Source: Thermovenabulum sp049723235 (lineage in GTDB: Bacteria > Bacillota > Thermosediminibacteria > Thermosediminibacterales > Thermosediminibacteraceae). Taken from it: DNA of 61,214 bases. The stretch covers positions 1 through 61,214 of the forward strand of contig NZ_JBNARB010000015.1 of the NCBI RefSeq assembly GCF_049723235.1. The letters run 5' to 3'. This document shows, in pieces, positions 45,156-53,900 of this stretch (the first letter of the stretch is position 1; the number at the start of each line of letters is the position of its first letter). Position numbers and translations under genes: made by a program. A model generated the notes under the pieces. It was not told the origin of the DNA. It saw only the letters and a program-made list of their open reading frames with translations, and searched no databases.

Positions 45156-45383
45156 ATGGTAGAATTGGTAGAATATATTGCAAAAGCATTGGTAGATCAT
45201 CCTGAGGATGTTACTGTAAATAGAGTGGAAGGAGAACAATCTGTAATACTTGAATTAAAAGTTCATCCCGAAGATATGGGAAAAATTATCGGAAAACAGG
45301 GAAGGATAGCTAAAGCAATACGCACCGTTGTTAAAGCTGCTGCAGCAAAACAGGGTAAAAGAGTGGTAGTAGAAATATTGTAA
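45156..45383 (+). CDS. khpA: KH-domain RNA-binding protein KhpA
   Basis: 75-aa single type II KH domain with the GxxG loop in IIGKQGRIAKAIRT. KhpA works with KhpB (Jag) on small RNAs and cell-division genes in several Firmicutes. AAGGAGGAGTAATA precedes the ATG. A short hairpin with a T-tract follows it within the operon. Confidence 0.94.
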   Translation: MVELVEYIAKALVDHPEDVTVNRVEGEQSVILELKVHPEDMGKIIGKQGRIAKAIRTVVKAAAAKQGKRVVVEIL

Positions 45384-45387
45384 AAAT

Positions 45388-45415
45388 GGGTTAGGATGCT
45401 ACCTAACCCTTTTTG
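45388..45415 (+). terminator. Intra-operon terminator between khpA and rimM
   Basis: An 8-bp perfect stem (GGGTTAGG 45388-45395 with CCTAACCC 45402-45409), loop of 6, and a five-T tract. It probably lowers expression of rimM-trmD relative to rpsP-khpA. Confidence 0.75.
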
Positions 45416-45436
45416 AAAGAAATGGAGGTCACCGGT

Positions 45437-45946
45437 TTGAAACAGTATATAACCGTTGGCCGAATAATTTCACCTTGGGGGGTTAGAGGGCAGGTTAAGG
45501 TAGAACCTCTAACCGATGATATTCAGAGGTTTAAAAATTTAAAAGAAGTTTTCTATGAACAAGAAAATTACTTAGAAAAATTGGTTATTAAAGAGGTAAT
45601 TTTCTTAAAAAAAGCCTTTGTGGTATTGAAATTTGAAGGAGTAGACGATGTAAAGGAAGCAGAAAAGTTCAGGAATAAATATATAATGGTCCACAGAAAA
45701 GATGCGGTTAAATTACCAGAAGGGCGTTACTTTATTTGTGACATTATTGGTCTTAAAGTTTATACCGTTGACGAAGAGTATTTAGGAGAAATAATAAATG
45801 TGATTCAAACAGGAGCCAATGACGTTTATGTGATAAAGAACAATGAAAATAAAGAAATATTGATTCCGGCCATTAAAGAAGTCGTTAAAAATATCGACAT
45901 TGAAAAGGGCATTATGTTCATATTCCCTATGGAGGGGTTAATTTAG
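45437..45946 (+). CDS. rimM: 16S rRNA maturation factor RimM
   Basis: 169-aa assembly factor for the 30S head. The N-terminal beta-barrel contains VGRIISPWGVRGQVKVEPLTD and the C-terminal PRC barrel contains YFICDIIGLKVYTVDEEYLGEI. TTG 45437 is chosen with TGGAGGTC at 45423-45430; TTG 45413 and ATG 45422 fall before or within that site. It overlaps trmD by one base. Confidence 0.93.
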   Translation: MKQYITVGRIISPWGVRGQVKVEPLTDDIQRFKNLKEVFYEQENYLEKLVIKEVIFLKKAFVVLKFEGVDDVKEAEKFRNKYIMVHRKDAVKLPEGRYFICDIIGLKVYTVDEEYLGEIINVIQTGANDVYVIKNNENKEILIPAIKEVVKNIDIEKGIMFIFPMEGLI

Positions 45947-46686
45947 TGCTAAGGTTTTTTATACTTACAATTTTTCCGGAGTTTTTCGATAGCCCTCTTA
46001 AAGTTAGCATTCTAAAAAGAGCGATTGAAAAAAAGCTAATAGATGTAGAACTTATAAACATCAGAGACTTTTCAAAAGACAAGCACCGAAAAGTCGATGA
46101 TTATCCCTACGGTGGCGGTGCTGGGATGGTGATGAAGCCGGAGCCCATATTTGAAGCTATTGATTATGTTAATTCTATTACCGCATCGCAGAAAAAAAGG
46201 ATTATTTTAATGTCGCCTCAGGGGAAAATTTTCAACAATGAAATCGCCAGAGAACTTTCAAAAGAAGAAGAACTTATAATAATTTGCGGCCACTATGAAG
46301 GAGTTGACGAAAGGGTAAAGACCCTGATTACCGATGAGATATCCATAGGCGACTTTGTCCTTACAGGGGGCGAAATACCTGCCCTTGCAGTAATAGACGC
46401 TGTATCGAGATTATTGCCAGGAGTTTTGGGATGCGATGAATCGGCCCTATTCGAATCTTTCAGTGATGGTTTGCTGGAATATCCGCAATATACAAGACCA
46501 GAAGAGTACCGGGGTCTCAAGGTTCCGGAGGTGCTTTTGTCTGGCAATCACCGCGAAGTAGCCCTTTTCAGAAGAAAAGAATCTTTGAGGATTACCTATG
46601 AGAAAAGGCCGGACTTACTAAAAAAGGCTAAATTAACGGAAGACGACAAAAAGCTTCTAAAAGAACTAAATATCGATTTAGATTGA
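45946..46686 (+). CDS. trmD: tRNA (guanine37-N1)-methyltransferase
   Basis: SPOUT-fold enzyme forming m1G37 to prevent frameshifting. LTIFPEFFDSPLKVSIL, the YPYGGGAGMVMKPEPIF segment and the trefoil-knot motif CGHYEGVDERV...SIGDFVLTGGE are present. 246 aa. Start is GTG 45946 overlapping the rimM stop. Confidence 0.96.
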   Translation: MLRFFILTIFPEFFDSPLKVSILKRAIEKKLIDVELINIRDFSKDKHRKVDDYPYGGGAGMVMKPEPIFEAIDYVNSITASQKKRIILMSPQGKIFNNEIARELSKEEELIIICGHYEGVDERVKTLITDEISIGDFVLTGGEIPALAVIDAVSRLLPGVLGCDESALFESFSDGLLEYPQYTRPEEYRGLKVPEVLLSGNHREVALFRRKESLRITYEKRPDLLKKAKLTEDDKKLLKELNIDLD

Positions 46687-46695
46687 CGCCTTTTG

Positions 46696-46724
46696 TTGTA
46701 AACTAATTTTCTTTATGCTATAAT
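46696..46724 (+). promoter_or_regulatory. Predicted promoter of rplS
   Basis: TTGTAA (46696-46701) and TATAAT (46719-46724) with 17-bp spacing and an extended TGC before the -10 box. It lies between trmD and rplS, so L19 has an internal start. Confidence 0.7.
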
Positions 46725-46755
46725 TACATTTGTTAAAAGAAGGGAGGTCCGTAAA

Positions 46756-47100
46756 ATGTCCGATTTGGTCAGAGCAATTGAACAGGAACAGATGAAAACG
46801 GATATTCCGGAGTTTAGACCCGGCGATACCGTGAAGGTATATACGAAAGTTATCGAAGGCAACCGTGAAAGGATACAGGTTTTTGAAGGAGTTGTTATAG
46901 CAAGAAAAGGCGGTGGCCTTAGGGAGACATTTACCGTTAGGAAAATATCCTACGGCGTAGGTGTGGAGAGGGTATTTCCCCTTCATTCACCAAGGATTGA
47001 AAAAATTGAAGTTGTTCGCAAGGGAAAGGTTCGCAGGGCAAAGCTATATTACTTGAGGAAGCTTAAAGGAAAAGCAGCAAAAATAAAAGAAAGGGACTGA
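46756..47100 (+). CDS. rplS: 50S ribosomal protein L19
   Basis: 114-aa L19. PEFRPGDTVKVYTKVIEG and the FEGVVIARKGGG...TFTVRKISYGVGVERVFPLHSP core are characteristic. AGAAGGGAGGTCC precedes the ATG. Confidence 0.97.
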   Translation: MSDLVRAIEQEQMKTDIPEFRPGDTVKVYTKVIEGNRERIQVFEGVVIARKGGGLRETFTVRKISYGVGVERVFPLHSPRIEKIEVVRKGKVRRAKLYYLRKLKGKAAKIKERD

Positions 47101-47117
47101 TAACAGTCCCTTAATTT
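47093..47117 (+). terminator. Weak terminator overlapping the rplS stop
   Basis: GGGACT (47093-47098) pairs with AGTCCC (47105-47110), followed by TTAATTT. The stem is short and includes the stop codon, so read-through to rbgA is likely. Confidence 0.45.
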
Positions 47118-47137
47118 ATTAAGGAGGCGATTGAGTT

Positions 47138-48013
47138 TTGGAAATCCAATGGTACCCGGGACATATGGCGAAAGCTAAGAGGCAGATGAAAGAAATATTG
47201 AAAGTAATAGATGTTGTACTGGAACTGGTAGATGCGAGAGCACCTGAATCCTCCCACATATCGGATATAAAAGATATTGTCGGAGAAAAGCCCATTATAA
47301 GGGTATTAAATAAAGAAGATTTGGCGCAAAAAGAAGTTACGGAAAAATGGCAAAACTACTACAAAGAAAAGGGAATTATATCTTTTTCGGTAGATTCAGT
47401 TCACAAAAGCGGTATCAAAGAGATAATAGGTTATATAAAAAATATAAAAAAGCAAAAAAATAGCGTTGTTCGCTGTATGGTAATGGGGGTACCTAATGTT
47501 GGCAAATCTTCTTTTATTAACCAATTGGCTGGTAGGAAAAGTGCGAAGACGGGAGATATACCGGGTATCACCAAAGGGAAAATGTGGTTAAAAGTTAATA
47601 AAGATCTGGAGCTCCTTGATACTCCCGGAATTTTATGGCCCAAATTTGAAAAAAGAGATGTAGGCATTAAACTTGCTATATTAGGATGTATAAAGGAAGA
47701 GATTTATAATCCCGAAAAAATAGCTTTAATTTTAATTAAGTTTATATCATTAAAATTCAGAAAAGAATTAATGGAAAGATTCAAATTAGATTCTCCCGGC
47801 AATCCCGAAGATATCCTGAGGGAAATCGGAGAAAAAAGAGGATGTCTCCTGGCAGGGGGCAGGATTGATACATTAAAGGCTTCAAAGATAGTTTTAAAAG
47901 AGTTTCGGGATGGGAAAATAGGAAAAATTTCCTTAGAAGAACCCTGCGATAATGAATTCTGGGAAATTTATAATGAAGATGTAGACGATAATCAAAAAAG
48001 TATCTATTTGTAA
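47138..48013 (+). CDS. rbgA: Ribosome biogenesis GTPase RbgA (YlqF)
   Basis: Late 50S assembly GTPase with circularly permuted motifs: G4 (NKEDL, about residue 58) precedes G1 (GVPNVGKSSFINQL, about 118-131) and G3 (DTPG). IQWYPGHMAKAKRQM is the diagnostic N-terminus. 291 aa. TTG 47138 follows AAGGAGGCG. rnhB follows as in Bacillus. Confidence 0.95.
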   Translation: MEIQWYPGHMAKAKRQMKEILKVIDVVLELVDARAPESSHISDIKDIVGEKPIIRVLNKEDLAQKEVTEKWQNYYKEKGIISFSVDSVHKSGIKEIIGYIKNIKKQKNSVVRCMVMGVPNVGKSSFINQLAGRKSAKTGDIPGITKGKMWLKVNKDLELLDTPGILWPKFEKRDVGIKLAILGCIKEEIYNPEKIALILIKFISLKFRKELMERFKLDSPGNPEDILREIGEKRGCLLAGGRIDTLKASKIVLKEFRDGKIGKISLEEPCDNEFWEIYNEDVDDNQKSIYL

Positions 48014-48024
48014 GGAGTAAAAAT

Positions 48025-48654
48025 ATGGTGATAAAAGAAGAAGAAAGGCTAAAAAAATTATTTGAATTTGAAAAAAGGCTGAGGGAAAGAGGTTACAAAT
48101 TGATTGCAGGCGTGGATGAGGCGGGTCGTGGACCTCTTGCAGGACCTGTTGTGGCTGCAGCCGTAATACTTCCGGAAAATGTTTTTATCCCAAACCTGAA
48201 AGACTCAAAATTGTTAAGCGAAAAAAAAAGGGAAGAAGTATATGAAGAAATAGTTAAAAATGCAATTTCTTATTCTTTTTCAATAGTAGATGAGAGATAC
48301 ATAGATGAGCACAATATTTTAAAAGCAACTTTGTTTGCTATGAAAAATGCGGTTCTCGGACTTAAAATTTCTCCGGATTATATAATTGTAGATGCTTTAA
48401 AAATACCCGAAATAGATTTGCCACAGGAAGGAATAAAAGGTGGAGATAGGATTTGCGGCTCTATTGCAGCTGCATCTATTGTAGCAAAGGTGGAAAGGGA
48501 TAGAATTATGAAGCAGTATCACAATTTATATCCCCAGTATGATTTTTTGCATAATAAAGGTTATGGTACAAAAAAACACATAGAATCTATTAAAAAATTC
48601 GGATATTCTCCAATACATAGAAAAACTTTCAGCATTAAAAATTTAGAAATGTGA
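48025..48654 (+). CDS. rnhB: Ribonuclease HII
   Basis: Removes ribonucleotides from DNA and RNA from hybrids. The metal site is visible in GVDEAGRGPLAGPVVAAAV, with further acidic residues in IIVDALKIPE and the IAAASIVAKVERDRIM motif. 209 aa. It is the last gene of the conserved backbone; beyond it the content is accessory. Confidence 0.96.
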   Translation: MVIKEEERLKKLFEFEKRLRERGYKLIAGVDEAGRGPLAGPVVAAAVILPENVFIPNLKDSKLLSEKKREEVYEEIVKNAISYSFSIVDERYIDEHNILKATLFAMKNAVLGLKISPDYIIVDALKIPEIDLPQEGIKGGDRICGSIAAASIVAKVERDRIMKQYHNLYPQYDFLHNKGYGTKKHIESIKKFGYSPIHRKTFSIKNLEM

Positions 48655-48875
48655 TAGAAAAATCTATGTATTATTTTAATAAACTTGCCATATAATCAGT
48701 TTTTAAATTTTATATCAAAGAGCTTAGGATTGCTGAGTTTTAGATAGTTAATAGTTATAGGCAGATTTAGACCTTTTTGTTATAGGTTAACAAAGGAAAA
48801 CGAAACTCAGTACATAATTTTATATATAAAAGTTAAAAAGTTACACAAAGTTAGTTTCGAAAGGAAGGTGAAAAT
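48655..48875 (+). other. Leader region of the CoA-transferase gene with inverted repeats
   Basis: This gap holds a TATAAT (48691-48696) without a good -35 box. CTGAGTTT (near 48734) and AAACTCAG (near 48802) could form an 8-bp closing helix. Inside it, CCTTTTTGTTA and TAACAAAGG can form a second hairpin, and GTTATAGG occurs twice. The layout resembles a closed RNA element upstream of a metabolic gene, but I cannot match it to a known riboswitch. Confidence 0.35.
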
Positions 48876-50069
48876 ATGAAAGGGCCGTTAGAAGGAATTA
48901 GAGTGACGGATTTGAGCCATGTCCTTGCAGGACCGGCTTGTACAATGATTTTGGCAGATCTGGGTGCAGAAGTCATTAAGGTAGAACCACCTGATGGCGA
49001 TGATGCAAGGCAATTTGGGCCTTTCAAGAATGATCAAAGCGGGTATTTTATTAGTATTAATAGGAATAAAAAAAGCGTATGTGTTAACCTGAAGACTGAA
49101 GAGGGCAAAAGAATTCTGCGGGATTTGATAAAAATTTCGGATGTAGTTGTGGAAAACTTCAGACCGGGCACGATGAAAAAATTGGGCTTTTCCTATGAAG
49201 AAATGAAAAAAATAAATCCCGGAATTATATACTGCTCTATTTGCGGTTTCGGACACGACACTTTACCGGAGTATTCTTCAAAACCTGCTTATGATATGGT
49301 TGTTCAGGGATACAGCGGTTTGATGAGTATTACGGGACCGGAAGGAGGTCCTCCCGTAAGGGTTGGAACTTCCATTGGGGACCTGGTAGCTGGACATCAT
49401 GCGGCTATTGGAATTTTAAGTGCACTCATCCACAGGGAGAAAACGGGAGAAGGTCAACATATAGATATTTCTATGCTTGATGGATTGGTTTATTTTTTGG
49501 AAAATGCGATAGTAAGGTATACTATGACGGGAGAGATACCGGGTCCTCTGGGAACGGCACATCCTACTATCACACCGTTCCAGGCTTTTAAAACAAAGGA
49601 CCACTATATAATCACCCCAATTGGTAACGATAAATTATGGGCATTATTCTGTGAAGCGATTGGCAGGGTTGATTTAATAGATCATCCCAAATTCAAGACA
49701 AATCCTCTCAGGAATGAGAATAAAAAAGAATTAATACCAATACTGGAAGAAATTATGCTTACCAAAACCACTCAGGAGTGGATGGAAATATTTGATAAGT
49801 ACAACTTGCCTTATTCTCCGATAAACACCGTTGATAAAGTAGTAAATGACCCGGTAGTGAATTACAGGAAAATGGTGGTTGAAATAGATCAGCCTTTAGT
49901 AGGTAAAGTAAAGATTACCGGTACTCCCTTCCATATGTCAAAAACTCCTGGAGAAGTTAGAACCCCTGCTCCTCTTCTTGGAGAACACACCGATGAGGTT
50001 TTGAAAAACCTGTTAAATTATACCGAGGAGGAAATAAAAACTTTAAGGGAAAAGAGTGTAATTAATTAA
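48876..50069 (+). CDS. CaiB/BaiF family III CoA-transferase
   Basis: 397-aa enzyme of the formyl-CoA/carnitine CoA-transferase family, which moves CoA between carboxylic acids via an aspartyl anhydride. LEGIRVTDLSHVLAGPACTMILADLGAEVIKVE is the signature opening (residues 4-36), and the catalytic Asp is expected in GTSIGDLVAGHHAAIG. GAGQHIDISMLDG-like text appears as GEGQHIDISMLDG. AAGGAAGGTG precedes ATG 48876. The substrate cannot be read from sequence. It converges with the molybdenum hydroxylase operon and may or may not belong to the same pathway. Confidence 0.9.
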   Translation: MKGPLEGIRVTDLSHVLAGPACTMILADLGAEVIKVEPPDGDDARQFGPFKNDQSGYFISINRNKKSVCVNLKTEEGKRILRDLIKISDVVVENFRPGTMKKLGFSYEEMKKINPGIIYCSICGFGHDTLPEYSSKPAYDMVVQGYSGLMSITGPEGGPPVRVGTSIGDLVAGHHAAIGILSALIHREKTGEGQHIDISMLDGLVYFLENAIVRYTMTGEIPGPLGTAHPTITPFQAFKTKDHYIITPIGNDKLWALFCEAIGRVDLIDHPKFKTNPLRNENKKELIPILEEIMLTKTTQEWMEIFDKYNLPYSPINTVDKVVNDPVVNYRKMVVEIDQPLVGKVKITGTPFHMSKTPGEVRTPAPLLGEHTDEVLKNLLNYTEEEIKTLREKSVIN

Positions 50070-50153
50070 AAAAATTGTATATATAAAATGCCTACCCTTC
50101 AATTTTTTAAGGGAAACAGGTTCTATGTATATAGTGCAGGCTTAAACTTAAAT

Positions 50154-50228
50154 AAAAAAGCTCCGTCTTATGGTAAAAAGCTTTTGATATTTTATCTTTT
50201 ACCATAAGAGGAGCTTTCTTCTTTTTAT
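50154..50228. terminator. Bidirectional terminator between the CoA-transferase and hydroxylase operons
   Basis: A long imperfect stem (50157-50178 with 50197-50217, one small internal loop). T-rich tails lie on both strands: TTTCTTCTTTTT on +, CTTTTTTATTT on -. It serves both converging units. Confidence 0.85.
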
Positions 50229-50230
50229 AA

Positions 50231-50710
50231 TTATTTGACTTGCAAATTATTTTTTAAAATATTTATAGCAGCTTCTTTAATTGAATAATATCCCGTACAA
50301 CGACAAAGGTGGCCTCCTAATGCTTCTAATATTTCATCTTCAGAAGGGTTGGGTTTTCTTTCAAATAATGCTTTTGTGGCCATCAATATACCCGGTGTGC
50401 AAAAGCCGCATTGCACCGCATTGTGATTGATAAATTCCTGTTGTATAGGATGAAGTTTCTCCTTTTCGGCTAATCCTTCTACGGTTATTATATTAGCTTC
50501 GTCCGCTTCTACAGCTAATATTATGCAGGACCTAACGGGTTTTCCATCCATTATTACAGTGCACGCTCCGCATTCACCGTTTCCGCAACCATGTTTTGTA
50601 CCTGTAAGTCCAACCTTTTCCCTTATAAAATCGAGGAGAGTCATTTGGGGTTCAACAAAATCTTCATAAAAAATTCCGTTTATATTCATTTTAATGTAGT
50701 ATTTATTCAT
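50231..50710 (-). CDS. Molybdenum hydroxylase, [2Fe-2S] subunit
   Basis: 159-aa small subunit of the xanthine dehydrogenase/CO dehydrogenase family (XdhC/CoxS type). The N-terminal plant-type ferredoxin cluster is HGCGNGECGACTVIMDGKPV with a further Cys in RSCIL. The C-terminal second cluster has QCGFCTPGILM and LCRCTGYYSI. It passes electrons from the molybdopterin subunit to the FAD subunit. The gene overlaps the FAD subunit gene by 8 bp and is the last of the operon. Confidence 0.95.
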   Translation of the reverse strand: MNKYYIKMNINGIFYEDFVEPQMTLLDFIREKVGLTGTKHGCGNGECGACTVIMDGKPVRSCIILAVEADEANIITVEGLAEKEKLHPIQQEFINHNAVQCGFCTPGILMATKALFERKPNPSEDEILEALGGHLCRCTGYYSIKEAAINILKNNLQVK

Positions 50711-51566
50711 TTAAAATATTCCCTCCCTTCATTTCCCGAATAGCCTCTTTTATTAAATATCCAACCATTTTTTTCTTGTAATAGGGAGTAGCTCTTAAGC
50801 TGCCTGCTCTCGGATTTATTTCTGAAAGTATAATTTCGATAGCTTTATCTATATTTTGCAATGTATAAGGTTTACCTTGAAGATATTGTTCGGCATTCTT
50901 CATCCTTACAACCGTTTTTTGAACCGCACCAAGGGCTATACGGATTTCGGAAAATACAGGAAGATCAACATCTTTTAAATATACTGCAACAGCCACTGAC
51001 GACAAATCCATGCCTTTTACCCTGCTTACTCTATAATAACGACTGGCGGAGTTTTCTTCTAAATCAGGTAAAATCACGCCTTTTAATAATTCTCCTTTTC
51101 TCAAATCAACTTTTCCAGCATCAATTAAAAAATTTTCCAACGGAATAATTCTTGAGCCATTTTTAGAAATTATTTCAACCTTTGCATTGTATACTAAAAG
51201 ACCGGGCACCGTATCGGCGGAAGGTGAGCCGTTGCAAATATTACCTCCGATGGTTGCTCGATAGCGGATCTCAAGACATCCGAGGACGCCAGCACCTTCT
51301 ACCAATGCACGGTACCGAGAAAGCAAAGGTGAGTTTTTTATTTCATCAACGGTAGTTAGAGCACCGATGAAAATTCCTCCATCAATTTTTTCTATTCCTT
51401 TTAATTCTTTTAACCCCTTTATATCTATGAGAAAAGAAGGATTTATCTTTCCTGACTTTAGATTGACAACAACATCCGTGCCACCAGCTAATACCATTGC
51501 ATTTTCTTTTTCTAAGTATTCAAGGGCGTCTGTTAAAGTATTTGGTTTTATATAATCAAAGTTCAT
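50703..51566 (-). CDS. Molybdenum hydroxylase, FAD subunit
   Basis: 287-aa medium subunit (XdhB/CoxM type). FAD-binding motifs are VLAGGTDVVVNLKSG near residue 30 and ATIGGNICNGSPSADTVPGLLVY near residue 105. The N-terminal FDYIKPNTLTDALEYL is family-typical. It begins immediately after the large-subunit stop codon (adjacent bases), so the three subunits are translated as a unit. Confidence 0.94.
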   Translation of the reverse strand: MNFDYIKPNTLTDALEYLEKENAMVLAGGTDVVVNLKSGKINPSFLIDIKGLKELKGIEKIDGGIFIGALTTVDEIKNSPLLSRYRALVEGAGVLGCLEIRYRATIGGNICNGSPSADTVPGLLVYNAKVEIISKNGSRIIPLENFLIDAGKVDLRKGELLKGVILPDLEENSASRYYRVSRVKGMDLSSVAVAVYLKDVDLPVFSEIRIALGAVQKTVVRMKNAEQYLQGKPYTLQNIDKAIEIILSEINPRAGSLRATPYYKKKMVGYLIKEAIREMKGGNILNE

Positions 51567-53885
51567 TTACTTCACCTCCTCAAGGGCTTTTAATATTTGT
51601 TCCGGTGTAACGGGAATTTGATTGAAACTTATTTTTAAAGCATCGTATAAGGCATTAAGTATAGCAGGTGATACAGCCACTGCACCGTGTTCACCAAGAC
51701 CTCTTGCTCCATAGGGTCCTGTCTCTTCAGGAGTTTCTATAAAAATTACCTTTGCTTCATCCGGAATATCTTCAATTCCGGGAATTTTGTAATCAACAAG
51801 GTCATTATTTCTTATTTTTCCCTTATCGGAAAATATCAGGACTTCCGAAATCGTTGCTCCCAAGGCTTGTATCATTGCTCCTATTACCTGGTCCCGTGCA
51901 ATTTTTGGATTTATTATTTTTCCTGCATCGATGGCGTTTACAAGTTTTTTGATGTGGTATCTTCCCGTATTTTTATCTATTTCCACTTCTACCCCTACAC
52001 AACCGCAGGTCCAGTCAGCAGCAGCATTACCTTGACCGGTTTCGGGATCTAAAAATTCAAGCCCTGAAGGAACAAAGCTTCCTTCGCCTATTAGGGGTGA
52101 GGTGATAGCAGAGCCTTTTTCGTCGACATACCCGGAAGCTATTTTTTCCAGTTCCACTTTGATGCTGGGGTTAATTTTTGAAAAGACATAATCTATATTA
52201 AAATCCACTTCATTTTCGGGTATCTTTAATACTCTTGATCCGGCTTTCTTTATTTTAGACGATAAATCCTTAGCAGCAATTAATATCGCATTTCCTACTC
52301 CCCATGTGGTATGACTTGCTACGGTTTGCCATTCATATGGAGAAAAAGAAGTGTCCACTTGTTTAACTATCTTTATTTTTTCAACGGGAAGGTTTAAAGC
52401 TTCTGCAGCAATTTGAGAAAGAGCAGTATAGGTTCCCTGTCCCATCTCTATTGCGCCAACGTATAAAGTAATACTTTTATCTTCATTTAATTTCATTACT
52501 GCCCCGGATTGGGCATTATTCGGCATAATTGGAGTCTTCATATAAGCTGCTATTCCTCTGCCGATCAGTAAATCTTTATTTTCTTCCCTGGGTTCTTTAA
52601 AAATTTCTTCAGCTACTTTTTTTACACACAAATCAAATCTGCCGGAGTTCTCATTCATTACCTGGCCAATTGCGTTCTTTTTTCCCGGCCCCAAAATATT
52701 TTTCAATCTAAATTCTACCGGATCAATTTTCAATTCCCGTGCGATTTTTTCCATTTGGAGTTCACAGGTAAAATGGGCTTCGGGATGACCGTAACCTCTG
52801 AAAGCTCCAGTGGGTGGAGTATTTGTATATACTCCGTACACATCAATTTGTAAATTATCTATTTCATAAGGACCGGTGGCAGACATACCTATACCGTTCA
52901 CGATATTAACCGCATAATCGGCATAACCACCGGCACCAAGAAGAATTTGTGCTTTTAATCCGAGTATTTTGCCTTCTTGTGATACTGCCGTTTCGTATTT
53001 TGCAAAGACACCCCTTCCAACATTTGTACCTTCAAACATCTCTTCCCTTGTAAGGGAAAGTTTTACATATCTTCCCGGTACCATTTTTGCTAAAAATGAT
53101 ACAAGAGGTTCTATGGTTACATCGGATTTTCCTCCAAAACCGCCACCGACATACGGGACGATAACCCTTACATTGGATAAAGGTAAGGAATGAATTTTGG
53201 ATACTATATTCTGTACCACAAAAGGAGCCTGGGAACTTGTATAGATCGTAAAGGTATTATCATAACCGTATAAAGCAATAGCACAGTGGGGTTCTAACTG
53301 GACGTGGTGTACGTAAGGCACCCAGTATTCGCCAGTAATAATTTTATATGCGTTTTTAAAAGTATTTTCTATATTTCCCCGCCTTATTTTAAAATGATGG
53401 AAGCAATTTTTACCTTCGGGTTTAATAAACCCAGCTCTTTCATATTCAAAAACATTTTCGTGAATAATAGGAGAATTTTCTTTTATAGCCTCCTGCGGGT
53501 AAATTACAAAGGGGAATTCTTCATATTCAACTTTTATCTCTTTAACTGCTTCTTCTGCAGCATATTTTGAAGTAGCTATCACGCATGCAACGGGTTCGCC
53601 GGCATACCTTACTTTGTCTTTTGCGATGGGGTATTGATCCTGGATACATGCTCCTACTCTTTTTACATCTAAATCTTTGCCAGTAACTATCTTGACGACT
53701 CCTTTTATTTTTAATGCATTTGATATATCTATTTCTAAAATTTTTCCATGAGCTATGGGTGATCGGAGCACTTTGGCAAATAGCATTCCTGGAAATTTCA
53801 TATCATCGGTAAAAACGGCATTTCCGGTGACTTTCTCGAAACTATCCACACGCTTATAATTTTTACCAATATAAGAAAATTCCAT
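51567..53885 (-). CDS. Molybdenum hydroxylase, molybdopterin-binding catalytic subunit
   Basis: 772-aa large subunit of the xanthine dehydrogenase family. Conserved stretches are RVDSFEKVTGNAVFTDDM, VHHVQLEPHCAIA, YVGGGFGGKSDV (pterin site), GAFRGYGHPEAHF and, near the C-terminus, GARGLGEHGAVAVSPAI with the catalytic Glu. The CO-dehydrogenase AYRCSFR loop is absent, so this is a hydroxylase for an N-heterocycle or aldehyde rather than CoxL. The exact substrate is unknown. Cotranscription with a deaminase (15-bp gap) and shared control with a permease point to a purine, pyrimidine or similar ring. Confidence 0.93.
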   Translation of the reverse strand: MEFSYIGKNYKRVDSFEKVTGNAVFTDDMKFPGMLFAKVLRSPIAHGKILEIDISNALKIKGVVKIVTGKDLDVKRVGACIQDQYPIAKDKVRYAGEPVACVIATSKYAAEEAVKEIKVEYEEFPFVIYPQEAIKENSPIIHENVFEYERAGFIKPEGKNCFHHFKIRRGNIENTFKNAYKIITGEYWVPYVHHVQLEPHCAIALYGYDNTFTIYTSSQAPFVVQNIVSKIHSLPLSNVRVIVPYVGGGFGGKSDVTIEPLVSFLAKMVPGRYVKLSLTREEMFEGTNVGRGVFAKYETAVSQEGKILGLKAQILLGAGGYADYAVNIVNGIGMSATGPYEIDNLQIDVYGVYTNTPPTGAFRGYGHPEAHFTCELQMEKIARELKIDPVEFRLKNILGPGKKNAIGQVMNENSGRFDLCVKKVAEEIFKEPREENKDLLIGRGIAAYMKTPIMPNNAQSGAVMKLNEDKSITLYVGAIEMGQGTYTALSQIAAEALNLPVEKIKIVKQVDTSFSPYEWQTVASHTTWGVGNAILIAAKDLSSKIKKAGSRVLKIPENEVDFNIDYVFSKINPSIKVELEKIASGYVDEKGSAITSPLIGEGSFVPSGLEFLDPETGQGNAAADWTCGCVGVEVEIDKNTGRYHIKKLVNAIDAGKIINPKIARDQVIGAMIQALGATISEVLIFSDKGKIRNNDLVDYKIPGIEDIPDEAKVIFIETPEETGPYGARGLGEHGAVAVSPAILNALYDALKISFNQIPVTPEQILKALEEVK

Positions 53886-53900
53886 AGTATTCCTCCTTAT

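Noticed and set aside
48610..48672. AATACATAG...CTATGTATT as the rnhB terminator
   Set aside because: The 9-bp arms are about 45 bases apart, span the stop codon and are not followed by a T-run, so it does not look like an intrinsic terminator.
50231..53885. Reading the hydroxylase as carbon monoxide dehydrogenase
   Set aside because: The catalytic subunit lacks the AYRCSFR active-site loop and carries the GAFRGYGHPEA motif of the xanthine dehydrogenase-type enzymes.
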